Origin: Altericroceibacterium spongiae
Lineage (GTDB): Bacteria; Pseudomonadota; Alphaproteobacteria; Sphingomonadales; Sphingomonadaceae
Reading direction: 5' to 3'
Length of the DNA: 64,000 nt
NCBI RefSeq assembly: GCF_003610805.1
Contig: NZ_RAPF01000001.1
Span: 248,001 to 312,000 of the forward strand
Numbering within the stretch: position 1 is the stretch's first letter; each line of letters starts with the position of its first letter. Below the pieces are notes generated by a model. It made no database searches and was not told the origin of the DNA. It worked only from the letters and a program-made list of their open reading frames with translations. Below are positions 51,106-61,392 of this stretch, piece by piece. The translations under genes were made by a program, and so were the position numbers.

Positions 51106-52313
51106 ACCAAGGCTCCTATGGCAAGGCGGTGGAGAACGAGAGCGGAAAGGGAGGCCCTTTCGGCGAGAGACGATACGATGAGGAATTCATCAGATGAGTG
51201 AATCGAACCGCCGCGCACACCCATCGTATCGACCACCGGCACGCCACAGGCTGCGATATTGTTTCCATCGCAAACACCGCCCGTATCGCGCCAGCCAAGA
51301 TCCTGGCCAAGCCCGGCAGCCGTATCCTTCACCAGATTAAATAGCTGTGCGGTTCGTTGATCGACTGGTTTGGGAGGGCGGGAAATACCGCCATGGCACT
51401 TTATAGCCACGTCATGTTCTTTGCTAACTGACTCAATCAACGCCTTTAGATTGTTCGGAAAGGAGGAGGCAACATCACTGGTTTTCGGGCGTATGTTGAA
51501 ACGAAGAACTGCGTGATCCGGTACGACATTATTGGCACTGCCGCCTTCAATGCGTGCCGGATTGATAGCGATGGCATCGCTCTGCATCTCTTTTAGGGAA
51601 AGAGCCAATGCAGCCGCCGCCACTATCGCGTTGCGCCCATCCTGCGGATTTCGCCCGGCATGGGCGGAGCGACCGGTAACAATCAGGCTGTAATTCCCGC
51701 TTCCTCCCCTTGCATGAGCGAGTGTGCCATCTGGCAGAGCTGAAGGCTCATAAGTTAGAGCGGCGTGGTTGCCCTGTGCCAGTTCGGCGATCAGGTCTGA
51801 GGAAGCCAGAGAGCCAGTTTCCTCATCTGAGTTTATCATCACATCATAACCCAGCGACGCTGCCACTTCACTGGTTTCAAACGCTTTGAGCGCGGCGATA
51901 ATAACTGCGATGCCGCCTTTCATATCGGCGACCCCTGGTCCGTTCAAAGTATCCTCATCGAGCCAGCGCTGGTCCTGAAAGGAATGATCTGCTGGAAACA
52001 CCGTATCCATATGGCCGGTCAGAAGAACACGGCGAGACACTTCCGGTCGCACATTCAGAACCAGATGATGGCCATGTGGCTTTTCAAATTCATGGCCATC
52101 CGCATCGATCGCGGTAACCGGTGCCGGATCGATAAAGCGCAAAGAGCCAGGCAGGTCATCAAAGGCTGCGGCGAGTTCTTCTGCCTGACGGGCCAGCCCC
52201 TCGAGATTGCCCGTACCGCTGTTGATAGCACTCCAGCGCTGGACTTGCGCCAGCATTTCGGATGAGTCGATCGGCTCGATCAGAGCCTGTTCCTGAGTGT
52301 TGAGCTTTTTCAT
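51102..52313 (-). CDS. M20 family hydrolase (carboxypeptidase G2-like)
   Basis: A 403-residue dinuclear zinc hydrolase. Metal and catalytic residues are H101 and D103 (TGHMDTVF), D130 (VADMKGG), E164-E165 (SDEETGS) with E164 as base. It would cleave an acyl-amino acid or a glutamyl bond. The overlap with astA suggests a role in arginine/succinyl-amino acid use, perhaps in place of AstE; not shown by sequence. ATG start at MKKLNTQEQ. Confidence 0.88.
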   Translation of the reverse strand: MKKLNTQEQALIEPIDSSEMLAQVQRWSAINSGTGNLEGLARQAEELAAAFDDLPGSLRFIDPAPVTAIDADGHEFEKPHGHHLVLNVRPEVSRRVLLTGHMDTVFPADHSFQDQRWLDEDTLNGPGVADMKGGIAVIIAALKAFETSEVAASLGYDVMINSDEETGSLASSDLIAELAQGNHAALTYEPSALPDGTLAHARGGSGNYSLIVTGRSAHAGRNPQDGRNAIVAAAALALSLKEMQSDAIAINPARIEGGSANNVVPDHAVLRFNIRPKTSDVASSFPNNLKALIESVSKEHDVAIKCHGGISRPPKPVDQRTAQLFNLVKDTAAGLGQDLGWRDTGGVCDGNNIAACGVPVVDTMGVRGGSIHSSDEFLIVSSLAERASLSALVLHRLAIGALV

Positions 52314-52387
52314 GTGTAACCAACCTAGCCCGCCATTGTCGACGCTCCAAGCCTGCCTATGGTGCGGCAGGTGGATTAGTCGGGTAT

Positions 52388-53212
52388 TCAGCGGGAAAGC
52401 TGGCGAGCGATGGCAATAAACTCATCGACCGACAACGTTTCGGCGCGACGTTGCGGGTCTATTCCAAGCGTTGTCAGTGCTTCGACTGCGCCATTGAGTG
52501 ATTTGAGGCTTTGTCGGAGCATTTTCCGGCGCTGACCGAAAGCGGCTTCGGTAATGCGCTCCAGCATGCGGGCTGAGACATGTTCAGGCATGGTTCCAGG
52601 TGTGACATGGACTATGGCGCTCATGACCTTGGGGGGCGGCGTAAAGGCGCTGCGATGCACTTTCATGGCCAAATGCGCTTGTGATCGCCACTGAGCCAGT
52701 ACAGCGAGACGGCCATAGGTTCCGTTGCCGGGACGGGCGACGATACGCTGAGCAACTTCCTGCTGGAACATCAATGTCAATGAACGCCATTGAGGAGGCC
52801 AGTTCTCGCCGGACAACCAGCCGATAAAGAGGGCTGTCCCCACATTATAGGGCAAATTGGCAACTATGTCGTAGGGTGCATCGAACAGCCCCGCAGGATC
52901 GATAGTAAGGGCATCACCCTCGATCACCGTCAACCGGGCGGGAAATGCCTCAGACACTTCGGCGAGGGCTGGAAGGCATCGCGGATCGCGTTCGATAGCA
53001 GTCACTCTGGCACCAGCCCTCAGCAGAGCGCGAGTGAGACCGCCCGGCCCAGGACCGATCTCGAGTACATTGCGTCCTGCCAGATCTCCCGGAATAGCGG
53101 CGATGCGATCGAGCAACTTCTCATCGAAAAGGAAATTTTGTCCCAATGCTTTCGACGCGCTCAGGCCGTGTCTGGCGATTACTTCACGCAAAGGGGGAAG
53201 CGCAGGCGACAC
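52388..53212 (-). CDS. rsmA: 16S rRNA (adenine1518/1519-N6)-dimethyltransferase KsgA/RsmA
   Basis: A 274-residue methyltransferase that dimethylates two adjacent adenines near the 3' end of 16S r[12 protein letters not shown], the SAM loop [16 protein letters not shown] and the catalytic NLPYNV are all visible. GTG start at 53212 overlaps pdxA by one base. It belongs to the lptD-surA-pdxA-rsmA group. Confidence 0.95.
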   Translation of the reverse strand: MSPALPPLREVIARHGLSASKALGQNFLFDEKLLDRIAAIPGDLAGRNVLEIGPGPGGLTRALLRAGARVTAIERDPRCLPALAEVSEAFPARLTVIEGDALTIDPAGLFDAPYDIVANLPYNVGTALFIGWLSGENWPPQWRSLTLMFQQEVAQRIVARPGNGTYGRLAVLAQWRSQAHLAMKVHRSAFTPPPKVMSAIVHVTPGTMPEHVSARMLERITEAAFGQRRKMLRQSLKSLNGAVEALTTLGIDPQRRAETLSVDEFIAIARQLSR

Positions 53213-54264
53213 TATGCGAGACTTTGCTCGGCGCGCCGCAGTGCGGCTTCTCCCGCCAGGCTGATAGCTGCCACGGTGGCTCCGGCATGGGCTTTGCCCC
53301 TCGCGGCGATATCGAATGCGGTCCCGTGATCGGGCGAAGTACGGACGATCGGCAAGCCAAGCGTCATATTGACACCAGCATCGAAATCGAGTGCCTTAAT
53401 CGGGACCAGTGCCTGATCGTGATACATAGCGATTGCGACATCGTAACCGTCACGCGCATGAGGAGCAAAAAGCGAATCAGCCGGATGAGGGCCGGTCACA
53501 TCGATACCTTCGGCACGTAATGTGGCAATAGCAGGGCTGATCGTTTGCTGTTCTTCCAGCCCCATACGACCATTTTCCCCGGCATGGGGGTTAAGGGCAG
53601 CGATTGCGATGCGTGGAGCTGGTAGGCCGAAATCGCGTTGCATCGCCCGATGCACGATACGGGTCCGGCGGCAGAGCAGCTCCTGCGTAATGCGTCCGGG
53701 AACTTCTGCCAGCGCGCAATGCACCGTCAGTGGAACGGTGCGCAATTGAGGTCCGGCAAGCATCATCACGGCGTCCTCCGCGGCTATGCCACAGGCATTT
53801 GCAACGAATTCGGTCTGGCCGGCATGAACGAAGCCGACTTCGGCGAGCAGTGACTTTGCGATAGGGCCTGTCACCACTGCGCTAGCCTCACCGGATTTTG
53901 CCAGAGCAGTGGCTTGTTCAAGCGAATGCAGCGCCAGTCTGGCCCCTTCGGGTTCCGGAATGCCGGGACGATATTTACCGTCTACTCCCGTCAATACGGG
54001 CAGGGCCTGAGCAAAACAATCAGCGGCTTCGGAAGGATAGGTAATCTGCTGTATCGGGATGTCCAGATCCCGCATTCGGGCTGCCTGCTGGAGCAATTCA
54101 AAGCCACCTACTGCGAAAAAGGGGGGTAATCGATCTGCTTCGCGTGCGGCCCAGGCAGCGCAGATCAGTTCGGGACCGATGCCGGCAGGATCGCCAAGCG
54201 AAAGGGCCAGCGGTGCAATTCTCCCGCCAGCCCTGTAAATTCCTGCCTTGTCAGATGGCCTCAT
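53212..54264 (-). CDS. pdxA: 4-hydroxythreonine-4-phosphate dehydrogenase
   Basis: A 350-residue enzyme of pyridoxal 5'-phosphate biosynthesis. [14 protein letters not shown] at the N-terminus, [12 protein letters not shown] with the metal-binding histidine, [10 protein letters not shown] and the C-terminal [15 protein letters not shown] and [15 protein letters not shown]-like segment ([16 protein letters not shown]) are typical. It is coupled to rsmA and follows surA by 15 bases. Confidence 0.95.
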   Translation of the reverse strand: MRPSDKAGIYRAGGRIAPLALSLGDPAGIGPELICAAWAAREADRLPPFFAVGGFELLQQAARMRDLDIPIQQITYPSEAADCFAQALPVLTGVDGKYRPGIPEPEGARLALHSLEQATALAKSGEASAVVTGPIAKSLLAEVGFVHAGQTEFVANACGIAAEDAVMMLAGPQLRTVPLTVHCALAEVPGRITQELLCRRTRIVHRAMQRDFGLPAPRIAIAALNPHAGENGRMGLEEQQTISPAIATLRAEGIDVTGPHPADSLFAPHARDGYDVAIAMYHDQALVPIKALDFDAGVNMTLGLPIVRTSPDHGTAFDIAARGKAHAGATVAAISLAGEAALRRAEQSLA

Positions 54265-54279
54265 TACAGCCCTATCGCT

Positions 54280-55635
54280 TTAGTTATAATCGATGACAGC
54301 GTCACGACGAAGGTCACGCAAATAGCGCTGGGCTCGACGATTGACGCGCTCATTTTCCATCTGGTTCATCAGTTGATCACGCGTTGGGCCGGAATCGACC
54401 TGAGGATCGTCGCGTCCGCATAGCATCAATACACGAACGCCTTCTTCAACCGAGCCGAAAGGCGGTGTGGCTTCGCCCACATTGAGCTTCAGGAGAGCTT
54501 GTTGCAGCGCATCGGGAAGCGACCGGACCCGAATCTGGTCGTTGGTGACCACATCGGCCCCGATCTTGGCTGCTGCGGCGTCCGCTTCGCCACAGCCCCG
54601 GATGGCGTCAACAGCTTTGGAGAACGCATCGACCTTTGCTTTTGCCTGAGCCTGAGTGGCATCCTTGGCCAGCGTGATGGAAATTTGTTTAAGACTCATC
54701 ACAGCATCGCGAGGATCGGCCATGCCGACCTGCCGCTTGTCAATCAGATACAGGATCGAGAAACCGCCGGGAATTTCGATTGGCCCGACAAGCTGCCCGG
54801 GGCTCATATCCTTCGCTACGGTTTCAAGCTGAGGATTCTGAAGCTGGGCGAGGCGAATCCAGCCGAGGTCTCCGCCGACCGCTGCGGTAGAAGCTTCGGA
54901 ATATTGCCGGGCATAACCCACAAAGCTGCCGCCCTGCTGCAATTGCTCAACAATTTGCCGCGCATTGTTGAAAACCTGCTGCTTGTTAGCTGGCGTGGCG
55001 GACAGATAGATTTCACCAAGGCGGTATTCAGCCGTTCCACGTGACTCCTGAAGCCTGTCATATAGATCGTCCACTTCTTCCGAAGCGACGTTGATGAAAG
55101 GTTCGACATTACGGCTCAACAGCCGGTCCCAGGCAAGTTCACCTTCAATCTGGCGCTTGAGCGAAGCCGGAGAAGAACCTATCGAAGCGAGATAGGTCTT
55201 CATTTCTTCTGGCGTTCGGCCAAAGCGTTGCGTGGCCAGACGGTTATAGGTCTGATCTACTTCATCTTGCGTGACCGTCATTTCCTGTGCTGCAGCTTCC
55301 TGAATCTGCAGAGTCTCGTCAATCAGATTGCGCAGAATCTGAAGGCGCAGGCGTTGTTCTTCCTCTGGCGAAATTTTTTGTTCATTGGCTGCCAGAATAA
55401 GCGCCAGACGCTGATCGACATCCGTACCGGTGATGACGGCGCCATTGACGGTGGCCGTTGCCCGGCGCACATTCGGGTCGCTATTCCCCAGCATCGTGAT
55501 GTTCTCGGGAATGTTGAAAATATCTGCGCCAGAATCCGCCGAACTTTGTGCCTCCACCGGAATGGAACTGAGACATAAAGTAGAAATCAGGGCTATCGAC
55601 CCGACTTTCCAGAGATTCTTGGATGTTTCGATCAC
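54280..55635 (-). CDS. surA: Periplasmic peptidyl-prolyl isomerase / chaperone SurA
   Basis: A 451-residue periplasmic chaperone for outer-membrane proteins. Signal sequence (LISTLCLSSIPVEA) is followed by the SurA N-domain (TGTDVDQRLALILAANEQ and RNLIDETLQIQEA) and one clear PpiC domain at about residues 205-310 with LGEIYLSATPANKQQ and GGDLGWIRLAQL. GTG start with AGGA about ten bases ahead. It lies 161 bases downstream of lptD. Confidence 0.9.
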   Translation of the reverse strand: MIETSKNLWKVGSIALISTLCLSSIPVEAQSSADSGADIFNIPENITMLGNSDPNVRRATATVNGAVITGTDVDQRLALILAANEQKISPEEEQRLRLQILRNLIDETLQIQEAAAQEMTVTQDEVDQTYNRLATQRFGRTPEEMKTYLASIGSSPASLKRQIEGELAWDRLLSRNVEPFINVASEEVDDLYDRLQESRGTAEYRLGEIYLSATPANKQQVFNNARQIVEQLQQGGSFVGYARQYSEASTAAVGGDLGWIRLAQLQNPQLETVAKDMSPGQLVGPIEIPGGFSILYLIDKRQVGMADPRDAVMSLKQISITLAKDATQAQAKAKVDAFSKAVDAIRGCGEADAAAAKIGADVVTNDQIRVRSLPDALQQALLKLNVGEATPPFGSVEEGVRVLMLCGRDDPQVDSGPTRDQLMNQMENERVNRRAQRYLRDLRRDAVIDYN

Positions 55636-55796
55636 ACGTTCATTCCTGTAAGCGATGCCGCTTGCGCATCTGTTTCATTGGTGTCTGACTGCCTGTTTCC
55701 AGCTTAACCAATACTGAGTGCCGTCGGATAGCGCGATCAGGCTATGCTGCCAACCATAGGAAAAACAATGGGCATGATTCCGCCAAAATTTCAATT

Positions 55797-58196
55797 TCAA
55801 CGGAAGCCCAGATTGCGCAAAGAGAAGTAAACCTGAAATGTGTTGCCGCTTCGCGCATCGGCCACCCTGACATAATCGCGCCGCCAGGTTACACCGAGTT
55901 CGAGGCAATCATCCGAATAAGCGATGCCGAGCCGGGTGCGCAAGGGTTCGAACCCGTCAGAAGCAAGGGTCGGATCTTCGCGTCTATCGGTCAGATTGAT
56001 GACTGCAGAGCCGAAAACCGACCAGTAATTGGCGAAAGCGATCCGGCCCGCTGCACGCAGCTCCTCACGATCCTGAAGGTCTTCATTGCTTTCGATGTTC
56101 CGATCGAGGCGCAGATAGCCGATCTCAGCATAAGTGCGGTCTGTACCGACAGTGGCGTCCACCTCGTTGCGCCGGACTGCAAGACTGTCTTTGTCCAGCC
56201 GGAAACGATGAGTGAACTTCACGAAATCCCGCAAGCGGACTTCCGTGCGGCCGACGAAATCGGAAAACCGATTGGAAAGTCCGGTTCCGTTAGGGAAGAG
56301 GCTCGGCTTGTCCGTCAGGCGATAGGATTGGCCCACCGTGGTGCTGATTTGCAAACCGGGGCGCTGGAATTGCCAGTCGAAACCATAAGTAAAGCGCACC
56401 CCGTCTTCCACCCGGTCATAGCCAGGGAAGCGGTTAAGCGAAAACAGATTGCTGTCTTCAAGCTCGATAGCACGCGCGTCCTCATTCGGAATATCGAGAT
56501 TCTTTACGTTAGGGCTGGCAACAAGTTGCGCTCGCGGCGTGAAAATCTGCGATCCATCGAGAAATTTGCCTATCAGCGGCCATTTGACATCCACCGCTGC
56601 CAGAGCAATACCGCGTGTTTCCCAGCCTTCCAGCCCACGATAGCTTGCCGTTTCGGTCGTCAGGTTTTCATCTGAGTGATAGACATCCCCGCGCACGAGA
56701 CCAGTCAGGGTAATTTCCTGTCCCATGCTGGTAACGGTTCGCATATCCCATTGGGCTTTTGCGAAAGCGCGCTGGGTATCCTGCCCGGCTGTGCGTGTGA
56801 TGGCGAGGCTGTTCGCCTGCAATTGCAGCTTGCCCCCGGCAATCGGGTCTTTGAAGCGATAGCGGTAATCGATCAGCGGGAGAGCGATCGGAACCAGGTC
56901 CTGATCCTGATCGGTCAGCAGGACCTGCGTCGCCCAGCCGGAAATCGACAGATAAGAATTGTCGTCAATCCGCTCAACGTCAATATTGGAGCGCAACCGA
57001 TCATCGCGGCTGATATCGTAACGCCGCAGAAATGTCCGGTCAGTAGCTCTCCGAAGCGAGCCGGTTACGGACCAGTATTCATCCAGCTGAAAACGTCCGT
57101 TCGCCGCGACATATCCACGCCAGTCGCGTTCTCGCACATCGCTGTCTGAATTGACCTGCATACGTGATGAGCGGGTCAGATAGCCGGTCACTTGCAAAGC
57201 ACCGGCATCGGTCAGCAGGCGATATTGCGCTGACCCCATTGGCGGTGCATCGCTATATATGAAACCTTTCAGTTTCAGATCCTGATTTTCCGCGAGGCTG
57301 AGATAATAACTGTCGCTTACTTCTACGCCATTGGAAGCGGTGACGCCGAAATCGGGCAACAGGAGGCCGGATACGGCTCGATTATCTGTTGTGACCGCCA
57401 TCCCGGGCAGAGGTAGCAGGCGCACACCGAACAATTCCAGATGCGCCCCCTTGAAGCGGATTCGCTTTTCATTCTGATCGTAGATCACGCGCTTTGCGGT
57501 AATCCGCCAGCTAGGTTTCTTCGGGCATCCATCTGGTGTTTCGACACTACAGGCCGAATAAGCCGCGCTGGTGAGAAGAACATCGCCGGATTCATCGCGC
57601 TGGCCCTCCCGAGCCGCGAGCCGGCCGCCTTCACGCAGAGCCAGCAGCAGATTCTCCATTGCACCAGTCTGTAATTCGTCGGTGAGTTCGAGCCTGTCTG
57701 TAAAGAGCTGATTCCCGTCTTCATCGACAAAGCGAATATTGCCTGTGGCTACGATTTGTCCTGTTGTGCGATCCCAGGTGACATTGTCTGCCCGTACCGA
57801 CTGGCCTTCGGACCGCATAATAACATTGCCGCCAGCTGTGACGGTATCGGTGTCGCTGTTATATTCGAGCGTATTGGCTTCAAAGCCGATCTCGCGCCCG
57901 TCCGCAGTATTGTCAGGAAGGGTATCGGTTGTGTCTTGTTTCTCTTCCTTGGCATTGACCGGAGGAAGCGATTTTTCCGGCAGCTCATTTGCCCGTTTTT
58001 CCAGCGAAGCAGGAGGCGGTGTTTCCTGTGTTGACGGATCGTCCCTCCCTGGCATCGCGGAACTGCCTGTTCCATCTTGCGCAAATGCCGAAAAAGGGCA
58101 GGTGCTGACCGCGAGAGCAAGCACGGCTCCGCCAGAGCGGAGGCTGCGAATAAGATACTGACTGATAGGCAGCATTGGCCGCGAAAGAGGGTGCAT
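55797..58196 (-). CDS. lptD: LPS-assembly protein LptD
   Basis: A 799-residue outer-membrane protein that inserts lipopolysaccharide in the outer leaflet with LptE. A signal peptide ends SAFA, followed by an acidic and proline-rich stretch, an OstA/LptA-like beta-jellyroll region (EANTLEYNSDTDTVTAGGNVIM) and the LptD barrel. Cysteines are few (SACSVETPDGC region). ATG at 58196 starts the signal peptide; a longer frame would run into the pepA promoter. First gene of the lptD-surA-pdxA-rsmA group. Confidence 0.93.
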   Translation of the reverse strand: MHPLSRPMLPISQYLIRSLRSGGAVLALAVSTCPFSAFAQDGTGSSAMPGRDDPSTQETPPPASLEKRANELPEKSLPPVNAKEEKQDTTDTLPDNTADGREIGFEANTLEYNSDTDTVTAGGNVIMRSEGQSVRADNVTWDRTTGQIVATGNIRFVDEDGNQLFTDRLELTDELQTGAMENLLLALREGGRLAAREGQRDESGDVLLTSAAYSACSVETPDGCPKKPSWRITAKRVIYDQNEKRIRFKGAHLELFGVRLLPLPGMAVTTDNRAVSGLLLPDFGVTASNGVEVSDSYYLSLAENQDLKLKGFIYSDAPPMGSAQYRLLTDAGALQVTGYLTRSSRMQVNSDSDVRERDWRGYVAANGRFQLDEYWSVTGSLRRATDRTFLRRYDISRDDRLRSNIDVERIDDNSYLSISGWATQVLLTDQDQDLVPIALPLIDYRYRFKDPIAGGKLQLQANSLAITRTAGQDTQRAFAKAQWDMRTVTSMGQEITLTGLVRGDVYHSDENLTTETASYRGLEGWETRGIALAAVDVKWPLIGKFLDGSQIFTPRAQLVASPNVKNLDIPNEDARAIELEDSNLFSLNRFPGYDRVEDGVRFTYGFDWQFQRPGLQISTTVGQSYRLTDKPSLFPNGTGLSNRFSDFVGRTEVRLRDFVKFTHRFRLDKDSLAVRRNEVDATVGTDRTYAEIGYLRLDRNIESNEDLQDREELRAAGRIAFANYWSVFGSAVINLTDRREDPTLASDGFEPLRTRLGIAYSDDCLELGVTWRRDYVRVADARSGNTFQVYFSLRNLGFR

Positions 58197-58296
58197 GACT
58201 TGCCTATCGCATCGCCCGCTCCTAACTGCAACGGGAGCCATCGCTAATGCACGGCATTTCAGCCGGACAGCGACATTCAGATCACTCGGAGCTATC
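58197..58296. promoter_or_regulatory. Divergent promoter region lptD/pepA
   Basis: A 100-base gap between the lptD and pepA starts that must contain both promoters. No specific box was identified with confidence. Confidence 0.45.
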
Positions 58297-59760
58297 ATGA
58301 AGATTACCTTCCAGAACAATGCCAGCACCTCTCCCTCGCATTTGCTTGTGCGAATCGTAAGCGAACAGGATTTGCCTGCTGGACTGGAACGGAGCTTTGT
58401 TGAAGGGGCAAAAGCGGCGCGGTTCGAAGGCAAGGCCGGTCAGCTTTTTGAAAGCTTCGTGGAGCGCGATAGTAATGTGTTTCGCGCAGCCCTTGTCGGA
58501 ACCGGCAAAAGCGACAATGCAGATCGCATCGCCAATCTGGAAAAAGCGGGTGCCGCTGTTGCTGCCAAATATCTTACTTCGGGAGAGCAGGAGCTTACAC
58601 TCGATCTGAGCGATAGCGGACTGTCGGCCGAGGAGGTCGTTGCGTTGCTGACCGGTCTGCGCCTACGCTCCTGGCGCTATGACATCTATCGTACCAAGCT
58701 GAAAGATGCGCAGAAAGTATCGCTTGCCGAAGCTGTCATTCTCAATGCACCCGCTGGCACGGATGAAGCATGGCAGCGCGAATCCGCCGTTGCCAAAGGT
58801 GTCGAGTTTACGCGCGAGCTGGTGACGGAACCGGCCAATATTCTCTATCCGGAAAGCTTCGTGGAACGATGCCGCGAACGGTTTGCCGGTATGGATGTAG
58901 AAATTACGGTGCTCGACGAAAACGACATGCGTGAACTGGGGATGGGTGCATTCCTCGGTGTGGCCCAGGGTGCAACACGTCCGCCGCGCTTGCTGGCGCT
59001 GCGCTGGGCAGGCGGTGCGTCGGATGAGGCCCCAACAGTGTTTGTGGGCAAAGGCGTGACATTCGATAGTGGCGGCATTTCGATCAAGCCTGCCGCCGGT
59101 ATGGAAGATATGAAATGGGATATGGGCGGTGCAGGCGCCGTTGCCGGGGCTATGCTGGCTATTGCCGGGCGCAAAGCAAAAGCCAACGTCGTCGGTATTT
59201 GTGGCCTGACCGAGAATATGCCGGACGGCAATGCTCAGCGTCCGGGAGATGTCGTAACTTCTATGTCAGGTCAGACTATCGAGGTTATTAATACCGATGC
59301 GGAAGGTCGTCTGGTGCTGTGCGATGCGCTGACCTGGGCTCAGAAAGAATATAAACCTGCGCGGATCGTCGATCTCGCTACGCTGACTGGTGCAATGATC
59401 ATTGCCCTTGGTCATGAACAGGGCGGCCTTTTCTCCAATAACGATGAACTGGCCGGTCAACTTGATTCGGCTGGCAAAGTCAGCGGCGACAAACTGTGGC
59501 GCCTGCCGCTCGGTCCTGCTTATGACAAGCTGCTCGACAGTCCGATTGCAGATATGAAGAATGTCGGAACGCGGGCCGCCGGTTCGATTACAGCCGCTCA
59601 GTTCCTGCAGCGCTTCATTGAAAACGACACGCCCTGGGCGCATCTCGATATTGCCGGCATGGCATGGTCTGCATCTGCAGGCGCGACTTGGGACAAGGGG
59701 GCCACCGGTTTCGGCGTCCGGGTTCTGGATCGTTTAATCCGGGATGTTGCTGAAGTCTGA
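58297..59760 (+). CDS. pepA: Leucyl aminopeptidase (M17)
   Basis: A 487-residue cytosolic aminopeptidase of family M17. The metal site is in FVGKGVTFDSGGISIKPA and in NTDAEGRL at residues 332-339 (signature of the family). It trims N-terminal residues from peptides and may bind DNA as PepA does. The stop overlaps the ATG of holC by one base. Confidence 0.93.
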   Translation: MKITFQNNASTSPSHLLVRIVSEQDLPAGLERSFVEGAKAARFEGKAGQLFESFVERDSNVFRAALVGTGKSDNADRIANLEKAGAAVAAKYLTSGEQELTLDLSDSGLSAEEVVALLTGLRLRSWRYDIYRTKLKDAQKVSLAEAVILNAPAGTDEAWQRESAVAKGVEFTRELVTEPANILYPESFVERCRERFAGMDVEITVLDENDMRELGMGAFLGVAQGATRPPRLLALRWAGGASDEAPTVFVGKGVTFDSGGISIKPAAGMEDMKWDMGGAGAVAGAMLAIAGRKAKANVVGICGLTENMPDGNAQRPGDVVTSMSGQTIEVINTDAEGRLVLCDALTWAQKEYKPARIVDLATLTGAMIIALGHEQGGLFSNNDELAGQLDSAGKVSGDKLWRLPLGPAYDKLLDSPIADMKNVGTRAAGSITAAQFLQRFIENDTPWAHLDIAGMAWSASAGATWDKGATGFGVRVLDRLIRDVAEV

Positions 59761-60197
59761 TGCAGGTCGACTTCTGGCAGCTTAGTGAAGATCCGGTGGA
59801 ACGGGTCATACCGCTGATCGCCCGCCGTACCAGACAGGCGGGCGAAAAGCTGCTGGTTGTATCCTCCATGGGAGAGCAACTCGAAAAGATTGACAGGTCC
59901 TTGTGGGAAATGATTCCTGATGCTTTTCTCGCCCATGGCTATGCACATGCCTCACATGCCGCCCGTCAACCGCTTTTGCTATCGCAAGAATGCACGGCGC
60001 CTAATGCCGCACAGTTCATCGCTTTTGCCGATGGGCAGTGGCGCGAAGAAGCTTTGCAGTTTGACCGGGCTTTTCTGCTTTTTGGGGATGAACAGCTCGA
60101 GCATGCCCGTGATTGCTGGCGCATGTTGGGGAAGCGGAAAGAGCTTCAACGCCGGTTCTGGAAGCAGGAAAACGGGAAATGGCGGGAGGGACCGTGA
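59760..60197 (+). CDS. holC: DNA polymerase III chi subunit
   Basis: A 145-residue HolC protein. The N-terminal VDFWQLSEDPVERVIPLIARRTRQAGEKLLV is typical, with FLLFGDEQLEHARDCWR near the C-terminus. It binds the psi subunit and single-stranded DNA binding protein in the replisome. Its start overlaps the pepA stop as TGATG. Confidence 0.88.
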   Translation: MQVDFWQLSEDPVERVIPLIARRTRQAGEKLLVVSSMGEQLEKIDRSLWEMIPDAFLAHGYAHASHAARQPLLLSQECTAPNAAQFIAFADGQWREEALQFDRAFLLFGDEQLEHARDCWRMLGKRKELQRRFWKQENGKWREGP

Positions 60198-60318
60198 ACA
60201 TAACGGCCTGAGATACTAAACAGCGATAAGCACTCTTGCCCGAGGACGATCATCCCGCTAGTTGCGCGCGCAGAATTTTTCCAAAAACCCCTATCATTCA
60301 TTCGCAAGGAAACGTCCC

Positions 60319-60741
60319 ATGGCGGTTACCCGTACCTTTTCGATCATCAAACCCGATGCCACCCGTCGTAATCTGACCGGCGCGGTCACCAAAAAACTGG
60401 AAGATGCCGGTCTGCGTGTTGTGGCTTCAAAGCGCATTCAGATGACGAAGGAGCAGGCTGAAGGTTTCTATGCCGTCCATAAGGAACGCCCCTTCTTTAA
60501 TGATCTCGTTTCCTTCATGATCTCCGGACCGGTCGTGGTACAGGTTCTTGAAGGTGAAGATGCCGTCAAAGCCAATCGCGACGTGATGGGTGCGACGAAT
60601 CCAGCCGATGCTGCTGAAGGCACGATCCGCAAGGAATTCGCTGAAAGCATCGAAGCGAACTCGGTCCACGGTTCGGATAGCGACGAAAATGCCAAGATCG
60701 AAATCGACTTCTTCTTCAATGAAGACGAAATTGTCGGCTGA
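60319..60741 (+). CDS. ndk: Nucleoside diphosphate kinase
   Basis: A 140-residue kinase that equalises nucleoside triphosphate pools. FSIIKPDA (7-14), the RNLTGAV region and active-site H117 in [12 protein letters not shown] are conserved. AAGGAAA stands before the ATG; the longer frame with 19 residues is rejected. Size is normal for the family. Confidence 0.97.
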   Translation: MAVTRTFSIIKPDATRRNLTGAVTKKLEDAGLRVVASKRIQMTKEQAEGFYAVHKERPFFNDLVSFMISGPVVVQVLEGEDAVKANRDVMGATNPADAAEGTIRKEFAESIEANSVHGSDSDENAKIEIDFFFNEDEIVG

Positions 60742-60766
60742 TCGGCACGATCTTTTCGTAAGACGA

Positions 60767-60797
60767 AAGGCCGCCTTCCGAGGCGGCCTTTTGTTTA
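60767..60797. terminator. Bidirectional terminator after ndk and purN
   Basis: AAGGCCGCCT and AGGCGGCCTT form a 10-base stem with a four-base loop followed by TTGTTT. It ends ndk on the plus strand and purN on the minus strand. Confidence 0.85.
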
Positions 60798-60813
60798 CCA
60801 TCTTCAGCGCAAA

Positions 60814-61392
60814 TCAGCGGGTTACGAAATCTCGCAGCATTTGCGGGTAAAGCTGATATTCTGCCAGTAGAACTCTTGCAGCGAGGCTTTCTGGCGTATC
60901 ATCAGGCATAATCCTGACTGGTATCTGGCCGAGAATGGGGCCGTCATCGAGCTCGGGGGTTACTTCGTGAACGGTGCAGCCGCCATAACAGTCGCCTGCT
61001 TCCAGCGCCCGCTTATGGGTTTCAAGACCCTTGAATTTTGGCAGAAGGGAAGGGTGCGTGTTAATCATCCTTCCCTGCCAGCGGCTCACAAAAGAGGCGC
61101 TGAGAATGCGCATATAGCCGCATAAAGCGACATAATCGACGCTAACCCCGCGTAGAGCGGCATCCATAAGCTCTTCATGATCTTCGCGCTTCAAACCCCG
61201 ATGCGGATGAGCGAAGGTTTCGATGCCTTCGGCTCGGGCAATTGCCAGGCCGCGCGCATCGGGTTTGTTGCTGGCCACCAGAACGATCTCATACGGGCAG
61301 TCCGGCAGACGGGACGCATAGAGCAGGGCAGACATGGTCGTGCCATTGCCCGATAGCATCACGGCAACGCGCGCCTTTTTCGTATCAGGCAT
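60814..61392 (-). CDS. purN: Phosphoribosylglycinamide formyltransferase
   Basis: A 192-residue enzyme of purine biosynthesis that formylates GAR with 10-formyl-THF. The [10 protein letters not shown] segment, N111 and H113 (INTHPSLLP) and D149 of the catalytic triad are visible. The start ATG overlaps the end of purM by eight bases (ATGCCTGA). A longer 43-codon frame is not family-like. Confidence 0.94.
   Translation of the reverse strand: MPDTKKARVAVMLSGNGTTMSALLYASRLPDCPYEIVLVASNKPDARGLAIARAEGIETFAHPHRGLKREDHEELMDAALRGVSVDYVALCGYMRILSASFVSRWQGRMINTHPSLLPKFKGLETHKRALEAGDCYGGCTVHEVTPELDDGPILGQIPVRIMPDDTPESLAARVLLAEYQLYPQMLRDFVTR

Noticed and set aside
55940-55955. tRNA T-arm-like GGGTTCGAACCC
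   Set aside because: Lies inside lptD; no acceptor, D-arm or anticodon arm can be built around it.
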